In this document: piece by piece, positions 10,895 through 19,370 of the stretch
How positions within the stretch are numbered: the first letter of the stretch is position 1
How the letters are laid out: each line of letters begins with the position of its first letter
Origin: Mangrovimicrobium sp048323675
Lineage (GTDB): Bacteria; Pseudomonadota; Gammaproteobacteria; Pseudomonadales; Halieaceae
Assembly: GCF_048323675.1 (NCBI RefSeq)
Contig: NZ_JBLWFK010000007.1
Location: forward strand, 62,001-126,000
DNA: 64,000 bases
Direction: 5' to 3'
Program-made: the position numbers and the translations under genes
The notes under the pieces: generated by a model
Databases searched by the model: none
What the model was told of the DNA's origin: nothing
The model's input: only the letters and a program-made list of their open reading frames with translations

Positions 10895-11111
10895 TCAAGT
10901 GCTCCTGAAATGCGGGTGCGTTCAGGATGATTCTATCCCGTTGTAGCTGCAGTTCTACACTAATTCGGTGATTTGCACATTCTGTCCTGGGTGCGCTGTG
11001 CCCGGAAGGGGTCCAGGGTTGCGGGGAACAGGGGGGGCGACAAGCCCCGGCGCCTCGCGGCGCCGGCCGGGCAGGTGGCGTGAGGAAGTCTGTCAGGGAC
11101 CGCCCGCTGCG

Positions 11112-11291
11112 CTAGCGCCGGAGTGCGGATTGGCGTTCCCAGGCGCGGTAGACGTCGTTCTGCTTGTAGGCATCCTCGGAGATCTCCTCGATACCCGATG
11201 CCGCCGCGTTGAACTGGCCGAAGGACTGCGTGGTCGTTTCCGCCGGCAGTTCGCCCGGAGTCGATGGTTGCAACTGCTGTTCACTGCTCAT
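11112..11291 (-). CDS. Small acidic protein, 59 aa
   Basis: An ATG at 11291 with GGAG ten bases upstream opens a 59-residue frame (starts MSSEQQLQPSTPGELP, ends AYKQNDVYRAWERQSALRR). Composition is sensible for a soluble protein, with a helical acidic centre (GIEEISEDAYKQ) and a basic tail, and the alternative frames through the same bases are arginine/serine-rich nonsense. There is no signal peptide or membrane segment. It is alone between the TPR-sulfotransferase and the FG-GAP gene. I do not recognise a family. The surrounding 10895-11111 and 11292-11564 show nothing else I can support. Confidence 0.55.
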   Translation of the reverse strand: MSSEQQLQPSTPGELPAETTTQSFGQFNAAASGIEEISEDAYKQNDVYRAWERQSALRR

Positions 11292-11564
11292 GACGAACGC
11301 TCCAGATGATAAACGTTTGCGGGAATTTTCAATTGCCTGGGCCCAGTATGCCCAGTGACATGGGGCAGCAGCCAGAATTGGGAAGTGAGGGAGGTCACAG
11401 TTTTACGGGAATCGCGGAATTTGCTGGTGAAAGTGTGAACCAATAGGACATTCCGGGCAGGACCGCCACTGGCCGGGGGTGTCCATGGGCTGGTCGATGC
11501 CCCGCACCCCGGCGACTCGCTGCAGCGGCGGGCAGTGCGGGATCAGGGAAGGGGCAGCGGGCTG

Positions 11565-12734
11565 TCAGCGGTCCTGTTGCCGGCCGAACAGCAGGATATC
11601 CGCGGTGCCGCGGTTGGCCAGGTAGATATCCGCGACCCCGTCGCGATTGAAATCGGCGAAGGCGATGTCGAAGCCGCGCCCGCTGGCACTGGCCGGCAGG
11701 ATGGCCGCGCTGCGCTCCGCAAACCGCGCCCGCCCGTCGTTGAGGTAAACCCGGAACCGGGTCTGGCCGGCGAAACCGGGGCCGTTGGCGTTGCCGGTGA
11801 GGATGTCGAGATCGCCGTCGTGATCGATATCGAACAGGGTGCCGGTGAAGGAGCGGTCACTGTCCGGCGGCAGGTTGGCCGTGGCGTCGCTGAATTGACC
11901 CTTGCCGTCGTTGAGCAGCAGGCGGTTCTGGCGCAAGGCGCCCGCTACGAAGGCTTCCACGTTGGCGAAGAAGATGTCCAGGTCGCCATCGCCGTCGACA
12001 TCGCCCAGCGCCACCTCGCGGGATTCCTCGGGTTCTGCCCGCAGCGGCAGGGTTGCGGGGGGCGCGTCGCGGAACCTGCCGCCGCCGTCGTTGAGCAGAA
12101 TGCGGTTGGCGTCCTCGTTGGCGAATACCAGGTCGCTGTAGCCGTCGCCGTTCAGGTCGCCAGCAGCCACGCCCTGTGTGGTATCGGCGCGGGCGGGCAG
12201 CCTGGAGGCCGTCTCGTCCCTGAACATGCCACTGCCGTCATTGATGAGCAGGGTGTTCTGGCCGTTGTTGCCGATGACCATGTCGGCATCTCCGTCGCCA
12301 TCCAGGTCGAGCACCAGCACGGCGTTGGATACGCCCGCCACCGGCAGGCGTTCCCCGGCGGCGTGAAAGTTGCCCCGGCCGTCATTGAGATACAACTCGT
12401 TGGTGCGGTCATCCTCGGAGACGATGACGACATCCAGGTCGCCGTCGCCGTCAAGGTCCGCCACGCCGATGTCCTCGCTGTCGTGTGCCGATCGCGGTAT
12501 CCGCCCGCTCTGGTTGCTGAAATGTCCGCTGCCGTCGTTGACCAGGTAGATGTTGGGCCGGAATTCACTGGCGACCAGCAGGTCGGGATCGCCATCCCCG
12601 TCAAAGTCCGCCGCTGCGACGTCCATGCTGAGTTGCTGCAGGTCGCGCCAGGGCAGGTGTGTACGTGAAACATCCTCGTAGAGGGGCGCGACGCCGAACA
12701 GGCTGAGCCAGAAGGCGGCTGTCAGAATTTCCAT
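11565..12734 (-). CDS. FG-GAP/VCBS repeat protein
   Basis: 389 aa. A short hydrophobic N-terminus (MEILTAAFWLSLFGVAPLY) probably acts as a signal sequence. The rest is a row of about seven FG-GAP units of about 50 residues, each with a calcium loop of the D-x-D-x-D-x-D type (DFDGDGDPDLLVA, DLDGDGDLDVVIV, DLNGDGYSDLVFA, DVDGDGDLDIFFA, DIDHDGDLDILTG, DFNRDGVADIYLA). Such repeats build a beta-propeller that binds calcium and often a surface ligand. No enzymatic domain accompanies it. It is a single gene on the minus strand, divergent from the HdeD-like gene. Confidence 0.85.
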   Translation of the reverse strand: MEILTAAFWLSLFGVAPLYEDVSRTHLPWRDLQQLSMDVAAADFDGDGDPDLLVASEFRPNIYLVNDGSGHFSNQSGRIPRSAHDSEDIGVADLDGDGDLDVVIVSEDDRTNELYLNDGRGNFHAAGERLPVAGVSNAVLVLDLDGDGDADMVIGNNGQNTLLINDGSGMFRDETASRLPARADTTQGVAAGDLNGDGYSDLVFANEDANRILLNDGGGRFRDAPPATLPLRAEPEESREVALGDVDGDGDLDIFFANVEAFVAGALRQNRLLLNDGKGQFSDATANLPPDSDRSFTGTLFDIDHDGDLDILTGNANGPGFAGQTRFRVYLNDGRARFAERSAAILPASASGRGFDIAFADFNRDGVADIYLANRGTADILLFGRQQDR

Positions 12735-12952
12735 CGTTTAAGCCGGAGTCTCACTGGGGGCGGGTTGCGGCAAACGCAGGATACAGGTGCCGGATACACG
12801 CGAGTATATGGCATACAGCACTGCGCAGGAGATGCTCAAGCACTCATACCTGAACCGCTGGCGGTGGTCCCCCGGGTTCTGGCCTACACTTTGTGTCAGG
12901 CGCATCGAGTATCCCCGGAGCGCTGGCCTGTTGCAAAGAAGGAATAACAACC

Positions 12953-13516
12953 ATGACCCTTATCGAAGTGATACGCAAACACGGCAAGTCGGCCAGGTTG
13001 ACCGGCATACTGCTCATCGTCGTGGGAATACTCGCGCTGCTGGCACCGCTGGCGGCCGGCTTGTCCATTACCCTGTTGATTGGCGGCCTGTTGCTGTTCG
13101 CAGGGCTTGTCCAGCTCTCCCTGGTATTCAGGACAGGTTCCTTCGGGCAGGGTCTTGTACTGGTGATCCTCGGCCTGCTGAGCCTGTTTGCCGGATTGTT
13201 TTCGATTATGCAGCCCGCCGAGGCGCTCGCCGCACTGACCCTGGTACTGGCGGCCTTCTTTGCAGCCTCCGGTGTGATCGAGGTCGCTACCGCATTCGCC
13301 GCCCGCCCGAGCCAGGGCTGGGGCTGGTTGCTGTTCAACGGTATCGTGTCACTGCTGCTCGGCTTCATCATATGGCAGCAGTTCCCGCTATCCGGTGTCT
13401 GGGCCGTCGGTGTCCTGGTGGGCGTGCGCCTGCTGACCACCGGGTGGTTGCTTGTCGCGATAGGCGGTGCCGCCGCGAATGTGGCCGATACACTGGATTC
13501 CGGCGGCGGTAATTGA
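12953..13516 (+). CDS. HdeD-family (DUF308) membrane protein
   Basis: 187 aa from the ATG at 12953, which has AAGAAGGAA upstream. Six hydrophobic helices come in pairs (LTGILLIVVGILALLAPLAA, LLFAGLVQLSLVF, LVLVILGLLSLFAGLF, ALTLVLAAFFAASGVIE, LLFNGIVSLLLGFIIWQ, VLVGVRLLTTGWLLVAIG), the layout of DUF308/HdeD proteins. In E. coli HdeD contributes to acid resistance at high density; whether that holds here is unknown. A long open frame on the opposite strand is a composition artefact of this helix-rich gene. Confidence 0.85.
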   Translation: MTLIEVIRKHGKSARLTGILLIVVGILALLAPLAAGLSITLLIGGLLLFAGLVQLSLVFRTGSFGQGLVLVILGLLSLFAGLFSIMQPAEALAALTLVLAAFFAASGVIEVATAFAARPSQGWGWLLFNGIVSLLLGFIIWQQFPLSGVWAVGVLVGVRLLTTGWLLVAIGGAAANVADTLDSGGGN

Positions 13517-14267
13517 CAAGCGGGCACAGCTGCTGATCGCGCTGCGCAGTACCACGGCAGGCGAAATCCCGGCTCCGCTATCGGTATTTTCCCCGCTACG
13601 GCGCTTGTAGTGCGGAAGCGCTGCCAATCTGCGCGTGGCGGACTGTGGGGTATTGCCTGGGGGCTGTAGCCGGTTCCCCGTGAGTGAGTAATACACCAGG
13701 ATGACTGGACAGAGAGCGTTGATGGGGGGCAGGGTGTCGGGGTGGCGAGCTGCGCTCGTGGAAAGGTTTCCTGCCTCTTTTTTGGATAATCGCGACTACC
13801 TGTTGTGGCACTCGCACCGGCCTGCTGCTGGCTGGCGGGATTCGATTGAAATAAATAGCCCGACCTGAAAAGGAGAGGAGCCATGTTGCGGAAGAACCCT
13901 TGTGCCGTAAGTGCGGCCTTCGCACCGTGTTTGCTGGCGTGGCCTTGCGCAGTCCCCAACGGTGTCATCATCAGTCCGCTGGCGCTGGCGCTGATGGACA
14001 AGGCTAATCCTGTACTCGCTCGCGCAAGCTACGGGGAGGATAACTTTCCCCGCTGGGGTGCCCGGAACCAATACGTGTAAAATTGTGTATAAATTGAGCA
14101 GGCAACCAGTTATACTGCTTCAGTACTTGCTCGATTTCTTATTTGTGTACCAAGTTTAGTGATCAGTCCCTGTGACATTCCTTCCTGGACAACATAAATA
14201 GTATTTCCTTTAAGTATCCCTTCATCAGCAAGGGTTCATTATTTTTTAGAGTTACAGGTATACAGGT
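13517..14267. other. Gene-poor stretch before the cold-shock gene
   Basis: 750 bases with only one weak coding candidate (13883-14080, listed separately). The last 180 bases are AT-rich and would form the 5' leader of the cold-shock gene. A TATACT at 14111-14116 could be its -10 box, but I see no matching -35 at proper spacing. The long leader fits the cold-sensing leaders known for cspA-type mRNAs, which is inference. Confidence 0.4.
13883..14080 (+). CDS. Doubtful 65-aa ORF with good ribosome site
   Basis: An AGGAGAGGAG stretch sits just before the ATG. The product begins MLRKNPCAVSAAFAPCLLAW, which could be a weak signal sequence, and has no family resemblance I can name. The strong ribosome site is the main reason to list it. 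Codon usage is not convincing and it may be noise or a remnant. Confidence 0.3.
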   Translation: MLRKNPCAVSAAFAPCLLAWPCAVPNGVIISPLALALMDKANPVLARASYGEDNFPRWGARNQYV

Positions 14268-14477
14268 ATGTCCAGAGTCACTGGAAAAGTAAAGTGGTTT
14301 AACGAGACCAAAGGTTTCGGTTTCATCGAGCAGACCTCCGGTCCGGATGCGTTTGTTCATTTCAGCGCTATTCAGGGCTCCGGCTTCAAGACCCTCGCAG
14401 AGGGCCAGGAAGTCGAGTTCACCATCACCCAGGGCCAGAAAGGTCCCCAGGCTGAAAACGTCACTGTAATCTCCTGA
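14268..14477 (+). CDS. Cold-shock protein (CspA family)
   Basis: 69 aa, the full usual length for this family. It has both nucleic-acid binding motifs: KGFGFI at about 17-22 and DAFVHFSAI at about 29-37 (RNP1 and RNP2). The product is a single OB-fold RNA chaperone that melts secondary structure in mRNA. The start ATG follows an ACAGGT element and a long AT-rich leader. A terminator lies 52 bases after the stop. The next gene (56 aa) follows the terminator, so the csp gene is probably a single-gene unit. Confidence 0.95.
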   Translation: MSRVTGKVKWFNETKGFGFIEQTSGPDAFVHFSAIQGSGFKTLAEGQEVEFTITQGQKGPQAENVTVIS

Positions 14478-14528
14478 TTCGGTGCACCCGGCAGCGGCCC
14501 ACGGGCTGCTGCCTTCCCCATTTCGAAG

Positions 14529-14550
14529 ACGCGCGCAACGCGCGTTTTCT
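14529..14550 (+). terminator. Rho-independent terminator after csp
   Basis: Seven-base stem ACGCGCG / CGCGCGT around the loop CAA, followed at once by TTTTCT. A second hairpin (GGCAGC / GCTGCC, 14491-14514) sits just upstream but lacks a T run. Confidence 0.75.
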
Positions 14551-14573
14551 ATTTAACCTGAGCGGGAAAAAGC

Positions 14574-14744
14574 ATGGCAAAAATGCCTGAACGCAAGAGT
14601 TCTGCCAAAAAATCGGCAGCTGCTACCGAGACATCGCAGTCCATCGCGGAACAAACGCGGCAATTCCTGCAATCCGGGAAAAAGATCGAGGTGATTGCCT
14701 CGGGTATCGGTAGCCAAACCCCTAGCGGGTTAAAAAAGAAGTAG
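14574..14744 (+). CDS. Small basic protein, 56 aa
   Basis: The ATG follows AGCGGGAAAAAGC. The product (MAKMPERKSSAKKSAA, then SIAEQTRQFLQSGKKIEVI, ending SGLKKK) has a disordered Lys/Ala N-terminus and a short helix EQTRQFLQSG followed by KIEVIASGI. This resembles a small conserved gammaproteobacterial type with Q-F-L-x-S-G-x-K-I in the same place; no function is known to me. It sits between the csp terminator and tRNA-Pro. No signal peptide or membrane helix. Confidence 0.6.
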   Translation: MAKMPERKSSAKKSAAATETSQSIAEQTRQFLQSGKKIEVIASGIGSQTPSGLKKK

Positions 14745-14811
14745 GTTTGGCCTGGGTGAGCCCCGGGCAGGGTGGTTAGGTCCATCCCGTTAAATCGGCG
14801 TTTTATACCTA

Positions 14812-14840
14812 TTGGCCAATCGGGGTCCTTTTGGTATAGT
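14812..14840 (+). promoter_or_regulatory. Promoter of tRNA-Pro
   Basis: TTGGCC at 14812-14817 and TATAGT at 14835-14840 are 17 bases apart, followed by a GC-rich discriminator (TGCGCGCC) typical of growth-rate controlled tRNA promoters. Transcription would start a few bases before the tRNA at 14857. Confidence 0.7.
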
Positions 14841-14856
14841 TGCGCGCCTCAAATTT

Positions 14857-14933
14857 CGGTGTGTAGCGCAGCCTGGTAGCGCACTTCCTTCGGGAGGAAG
14901 GGGTCGGAGGTTCGAATCCTCTCACACCGACCA
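14857..14933 (+). tRNA. tRNA-Pro (anticodon CGG)
   Basis: 77-nt cloverleaf with encoded CCA. Acceptor CGGTGTG pairs with CACACCG. The anticodon stem CTTCC / GGAAG encloses TTCGGGA, giving anticodon CGG for the proline codon CCG. The T arm has GGTTCGAATCC. It closely resembles E. coli proK. Confidence 0.95.
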
Positions 14934-15179
14934 TTTCACAAAGGGTGTATTCCGGAAACACCGGTCACACTCTGGCAGCATCCCCCCCATTGTTGCAGCG
15001 CAGGTCTCCATCCGGCCCCGCTTCACACCCCGCGCGGGTCTGAAATCCTGAGAAAATAGATGCATCGAGCAGGGTGTTGGACGTGCCATCCCCCGTAGCC
15101 GCAGTGCCTGCCGAGTGCACCGGCACCGGAGGTAGCGGCGTTCGCACGCTACGCCACCACCAGTTTTCCTGTCCGTCCC

Positions 15180-16337
15180 CTAGCCCAGTCTGGATGCCAG
15201 CCAGGCGTGTCCGGCCACCATGCGCTGGACTTCTTCCTGCCGCGGCGCCAGGTCCCAGTCGCCCTTGTCCACCGAACCGCCGAGCAGGATGCCGGTCTTG
15301 CGCGGGAACGAGTACAGCAGGCCGCGGTCCGGTGCGACGCCGGCGTAGCCGTAGTCGATATCGTTCTGCGGCAGCAGGAAGCTCAGCTGGCCGCGGGCGG
15401 GAATGATGCTTTCGTCGCCGAACACCTTGCCGGAACCCAGGCCCATGCAATTGACGATAGTCACCTGGGACAGGGCCTCGAGATCGGACTCCGTGTCGAA
15501 GGTGGCTTCCACCAGCCTGCCGCCGGCGTTCATGAAATCCCTGACCAGGGCGCGAAGGTAGATGTCGGGGTCGATCATCAGTGTGTAGTAGGCATCGTAA
15601 TAGGCGAAGCCGAAGGGGCCGCCGGGCTGGTTGCGCAGCAGGCCGGGGTAGAGGTCGTCGCCCCCCGTGTAGGGGTAGGTGGTGTCCAGCGGCTTGTCGC
15701 TGAAGGAATGCTGGCGGATCCAGTAGACGCCGTAAGCGGGGTCATTGGCATAGCGAATAAAGCGGTTGAAGGCGATACGCGATGCCTGGTCGAGCATGGC
15801 GAGAGTGGCGTCGCTCACCTGGTCGCGCTCAAACAGCGTCACCGGGTGCCACATGGCGCCGGCGACATTCGACGTGGTGTAGGGCGGGAAGTCCTTCGCG
15901 TAAATTGCCACCTGTGCGCCGGAGCGCTGCAGCAGGATGGCGGTCGACAGGCCGATGACGCCGGAGCCGAGCACCGCGATGTTACTGCGACCAAAGCCTT
16001 TGGCCAGCGGCGCGGCCAACTCGGCGACGCCCCAGGAGAGCGAAACCCCACCACCGCCGTGGCCGTAGTTGTGGACCACATCCTTTGAACCCACTTTGAC
16101 CGCTTCCAGGCGCGGCCCCGGTTTGCGGAAGGGGCGAAGGCCGACGATGGTGCGGGTAACCCGGTCCATGGACGACTGGATCGGCCGCATGGGTGCACCA
16201 ATGGGTTGCACCAGGGCGTCGCCGGTTGCCCCGGGCAGGGGCGCCCTGGATAGCCTGCTGCCGCTTGAAGTGGCACAGCCCGCCAGGGAGGCGACTCCCA
16301 GTCCGGCTGCCGCTGTCAGAAAATGCCTGCGTTTCAT
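15180..16337 (-). CDS. FAD-dependent DAO-type oxidoreductase, apparently circularly permuted
   Basis: 385 aa. The N-terminus MKRRHFLTAAAGLGVASLAGC reads as a Tat-like signal with a lipobox (Cys21), so the enzyme is exported or envelope-bound. The D-amino-acid-oxidase family signatures are all present but in unusual order. The motifs normally at the C-terminus come first: GLRPFRKPGPRLE (about 66-78) and VVHNYGHGGGGVSLSWG (about 87-103). The FAD-binding Rossmann motif NIAVLGSGVIGLSTAILLQ follows (about 119-137), then YTTSNVAGAMWHP. The GILLGGSVDKGDWDLAPRQ segment, normally just before GLRP, is near the end. The family oxidises amino or imino acids with FAD. Substrate unknown. A single gene on the minus strand. 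Confidence 0.85.
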   Translation of the reverse strand: MKRRHFLTAAAGLGVASLAGCATSSGSRLSRAPLPGATGDALVQPIGAPMRPIQSSMDRVTRTIVGLRPFRKPGPRLEAVKVGSKDVVHNYGHGGGGVSLSWGVAELAAPLAKGFGRSNIAVLGSGVIGLSTAILLQRSGAQVAIYAKDFPPYTTSNVAGAMWHPVTLFERDQVSDATLAMLDQASRIAFNRFIRYANDPAYGVYWIRQHSFSDKPLDTTYPYTGGDDLYPGLLRNQPGGPFGFAYYDAYYTLMIDPDIYLRALVRDFMNAGGRLVEATFDTESDLEALSQVTIVNCMGLGSGKVFGDESIIPARGQLSFLLPQNDIDYGYAGVAPDRGLLYSFPRKTGILLGGSVDKGDWDLAPRQEEVQRMVAGHAWLASRLG

Positions 16338-16626
16338 TCCCGCGTATTCCTTGGTCTGGTTCAGGTTGGTAGGAGGTTTCAGTGGTATTGATAAGCTTTG
16401 TTGGAATGTCTGCGGCGCGGCCCTGCACGGGCGGTGTATCCCAATTGGGCGCCGGCGTCCGTCAGTTGCCAGGCTGCGCTATGCTTTGCTGCAAGAGCCA
16501 AAAGCAAGAATTGGGCCGTGAGGGAATCCCTGCCCCCGGCGTGGCCCCGGCCTCGCTGTCCACCGCATGAAGTAGTATTCTGCTCCGGGGCTATCGGGCC
16601 CTGAAACGCATTGGCGAGGAGGCCGT

Positions 16627-17355
16627 GTGCAGGAAACCAAACGAATCGCGCTGTTGATTGATTGCGACAATGTCAGCCACAAGGCCATCGAAGGTGTGCT
16701 CGAGGAACTCGCGAAGCACGGCACGGTTAACGTGCGCCACGCCCACGGTGACTGGAACAACCCCTCCTTGTCCGGCTGGGCCGAGAAACTCCACCCGCAC
16801 GCGATCCGGCCCATGCAGCAGTTCGCCTATACCAAGAGCAAGAATGCCACCGATTCGGCCATGATCATCGATGCCATGGACCTCCTCTACAGCGGCAATG
16901 TGACCGCCTTCGCGCTGATGACCAGTGATTGTGACTTCACCCCGCTGGTGCTGCGTATCCTGGAAAGCGGTTTCCCCGTCTACGGCTTTGGTGAGAGAAA
17001 AACTCCGCAGCCCTTTGTCGACAGCTGTTCGCCGTTCATTTATATCGAAAACCTCATGTCAGGCGAGGGCGCGGATTCAGAAACGCCCGCCCCGGTGAAG
17101 AAGACCTCCAAGGCGAAGCTGCGGCAGGACAGCGCGCTGGTGAAACTGTTGCGCACCGCTGTCGACCAGACCGCCGGCGACGACGGCTGGGCCAATATGG
17201 GCCAGGTGGGCAGTTATATCGCCAACAACAACAGTTCCTTTTCTTCGATCAACTACGGTTACCGGAAGATCAGCGACCTGATCAAGGCGACGGAGCTGTT
17301 CAAGAGCGAGTTGCGCAACGGTACCGCGATGTACATCAGGGATCCGAAGAGCTGA
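16627..17355 (+). CDS. NYN-domain (PIN-like) protein with C-terminal LOTUS/OST-HTH domain
   Basis: 242 aa with GTG start behind GAGGAGG. Residues about 5-145 form a NYN domain of the PIN-like nuclease fold: IALLIDCDNVSH supplies the first acidic cluster, KNATDSAMIIDAMDLL the second, and ALMTSDCDFTPLVLRILESG the third. About 165-240 (DSALVKLLRTAVDQTAGDDGWANMGQVGSYI, YRKISDLIKATELF) match an OST-HTH/LOTUS RNA-binding domain. Known NYN-LOTUS proteins are RNA-binding and some are ribonucleases; in bacteria the role is not established. The retained Asp residues suggest activity. A single gene between minus-strand neighbours. Confidence 0.88.
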   Translation: MQETKRIALLIDCDNVSHKAIEGVLEELAKHGTVNVRHAHGDWNNPSLSGWAEKLHPHAIRPMQQFAYTKSKNATDSAMIIDAMDLLYSGNVTAFALMTSDCDFTPLVLRILESGFPVYGFGERKTPQPFVDSCSPFIYIENLMSGEGADSETPAPVKKTSKAKLRQDSALVKLLRTAVDQTAGDDGWANMGQVGSYIANNNSSFSSINYGYRKISDLIKATELFKSELRNGTAMYIRDPKS

Positions 17356-17460
17356 GCGCCGGGAAGCCCGGCCGGTTCGGGCTGGAGCCCGGGCAATGCC
17401 GCGGGTTCTTGTAACGGTGTGGGGTTTTAGGGCTTGCTGCCGCGCGGGCCGCCCGGTCTG

Positions 17461-18318
17461 CTAGTCGGGCTGATCCGCATCCCGCAGGCGCTCCTGCCTG
17501 GCCTCTTCTTCGGCCAGCGCCGCCTTGATCTCGAGCAGGACCGCATCGACATCCGCCGTGTGGCTGTCGAGTTCGAACTGGCCGCTCAGGGGCTGGTCCG
17601 GGTGCAGGTTGCCCTCTTCGTAGAGGGCCCAGATCTCCTGGGCATAGTGGCTGTCGAGCAGCTCCGGGGCGAACTGGCCGTAGTACTCGGTCATGTTGTT
17701 GACGTCGCGCTCCAGCATGGCCCGGGCATTGTTGTTGGATGCGGCGTAGACCGCCTGGGGTAGGTCGATGATCACCGGTCCATCCTCGTTGACCAGCACG
17801 TTGAACTCGGACAGGTCGCCGTGGATGAGTCCCGCGCAGAGCATGCGCAGGATATAGCGCATGACCAGCGCGTGGTCCTCCCGGGCCTGCTCCGCTGGCA
17901 TCGTCACATCGTTCAGCCGCGGGGCCACGTCGCCGCTGTCATCGACGATCAGCTCCATCAGCAGGACGCCGTCAAAGCATCCGTAGGGTTGCGGCACCCT
18001 GACCCCGGCCCCGGCGAGGCGATAGAGCGCGTCTACTTCGGCGTTCTGCCAGGTCTCCTCCTGTTGCCTGCGGCCAAAGCGGGAGCCCTTTTCCATGGCC
18101 CTGGCGCGCCGCGAATTGCGCACCTTGCGGCCCTCGGTGTACTGGGCCGCTTTCTTGAAACTGCGCTTGAAGGCCTCCTTGTAGATCTTCGCGCAGCGCT
18201 GCCGGGAGCCGCAGCGCACCACGAAGACATCGGCCTCCTTGCCGCTCATCAGCGGCCGCAGCACTTCATCGATAATGCCGTCGTCGATCAGGGGTTGCAG
18301 GCGTTTGGGTGTTTTCAT
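17461..18318 (-). CDS. RIO1-family serine protein kinase
   Basis: 285 aa from the ATG at 18318. ATP-binding lysine candidate in CAKIYK (Lys44), catalytic loop IHGDLSEFNVLV (Asp168, Asn173), and metal-binding IIDLPQAV (Asp185), all diagnostic of RIO-type atypical kinases of the PA4780 group. The C-terminal tail from about 235 is acidic. Archaeal and eukaryotic relatives act in ribosome assembly; the bacterial role is unsettled. The esterase gene ends 29 bases upstream on the same strand, so the two may be one operon. Confidence 0.88.
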   Translation of the reverse strand: MKTPKRLQPLIDDGIIDEVLRPLMSGKEADVFVVRCGSRQRCAKIYKEAFKRSFKKAAQYTEGRKVRNSRRARAMEKGSRFGRRQQEETWQNAEVDALYRLAGAGVRVPQPYGCFDGVLLMELIVDDSGDVAPRLNDVTMPAEQAREDHALVMRYILRMLCAGLIHGDLSEFNVLVNEDGPVIIDLPQAVYAASNNNARAMLERDVNNMTEYYGQFAPELLDSHYAQEIWALYEEGNLHPDQPLSGQFELDSHTADVDAVLLEIKAALAEEEARQERLRDADQPD

Positions 18319-18347
18319 GTCCGTAAGGGCTTCCTTGCCTGGCGTTC

Positions 18348-19370
18348 TCAGTTCGGCCGGGGGTGATCCAGCAGCCAGTCGACAAAGTTGTCGATGGCGG
18401 CGGGAACCCAGGGAAGGGGGATGTGCGGCCCGTCGACGATGGTCCACAGTTCGACATCGATTCCCGGCTGGCAATCGGTATAGCCAATGATCGAGGTTTC
18501 CTCCCCGGGCAGACTGTTGACGACATCGGCGGTGCCGAGTTGGGCGGGGTTGCTGTCATCGCAGCCCCCCAGCCCGGCGAAGCGCATGGCGGTTTCCTGG
18601 GCCCCGGGGAAGGCCTCGCCGAGAATTTCATCGCCGGCATAGGCGATGGTCTCGTCGAGGGTGCCGTGCAGGAGCAGCACGCTGACGGGCAGGCTGGCGG
18701 GCGCGCAGCTGGCGGCATCGGCAAAGGTCGACCCCGCCAGGCTGATGACCGCGGTGACGTAGTCGGCGGCCTCGCAAACCATGCGCAGGGCCAGGAAGCC
18801 GCCATTGGAGTGCCCGAACAGGGTGATCCGGCCGGTGTCGATGCTATAGGTGGCGGCAGCTTCCTCGATGAGGCCGCGAAGGTAGGCCACGTCGTCGATC
18901 TGCGTGTAATCCTCTCCCGAATTGTCCTCGGCGGCGGCCACCTTCGCGCAACACGCCGGCGTGGCGTTCCAGAAGCGGGTTCCGGCCAGGTTGGGGGTGC
19001 CGTCGGGCTTGACCAGCACGACCTGCTTGTCGTCCACGCGCGAATCGAGGCCAAGATAGAGGGATTCGATGCTGCCCGTTACCCCGTAACCGTGCAGTAC
19101 GATCACCAGCGGGTAGCGTGTATTGAGGTCGTAGTTCGAGGGTATCTCCACCTGGGCGGGCCGTTCGCCGCCGATTTCCAGCGGTGGATTGGAGGCGCAA
19201 CTGGCGGTATCCGCGCAACTGACGAGGCCCGGCTCAGGTACCGGTTCCGGGTTGTTGTCGCCGTTGTTGTTGTCGTTGTTGCTGCCACAGGCGCCCAGGC
19301 TGAGTACGAGCACAGCCACCTGGCTGTAAAGCGCGTAACCAGACTTCCTGTGCGGCGTATGTACGGCCAT
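18348..19370 (-). CDS. Lipoprotein esterase of the PHB depolymerase/feruloyl esterase type
   Basis: 340 aa. Lipobox LGAC (Cys28), then an Asn/Pro-rich linker. The alpha/beta hydrolase core has the oxyanion region VIVLHGYGV (about 90), the nucleophile GHSNGG (Ser188), an acid in LLHGTLDETIAY, and a His in DGPHIPLPW. WNATPACC resembles the disulfide-bearing region of extracellular LpqC/PHB depolymerase-like esterases. It should hydrolyse ester bonds in a polymer or aryl ester outside the cytoplasm; the substrate is unknown. Upstream of the RIO kinase gene on the same strand. Confidence 0.85.
   Translation of the reverse strand: MAVHTPHRKSGYALYSQVAVLVLSLGACGSNNDNNNGDNNPEPVPEPGLVSCADTASCASNPPLEIGGERPAQVEIPSNYDLNTRYPLVIVLHGYGVTGSIESLYLGLDSRVDDKQVVLVKPDGTPNLAGTRFWNATPACCAKVAAAEDNSGEDYTQIDDVAYLRGLIEEAAATYSIDTGRITLFGHSNGGFLALRMVCEAADYVTAVISLAGSTFADAASCAPASLPVSVLLLHGTLDETIAYAGDEILGEAFPGAQETAMRFAGLGGCDDSNPAQLGTADVVNSLPGEETSIIGYTDCQPGIDVELWTIVDGPHIPLPWVPAAIDNFVDWLLDHPRPN

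Noticed and set aside
12844..14001. 385-aa minus-strand frame
   Set aside because: Ser/Pro/Arg-rich and opposite a clear HdeD-type membrane protein.
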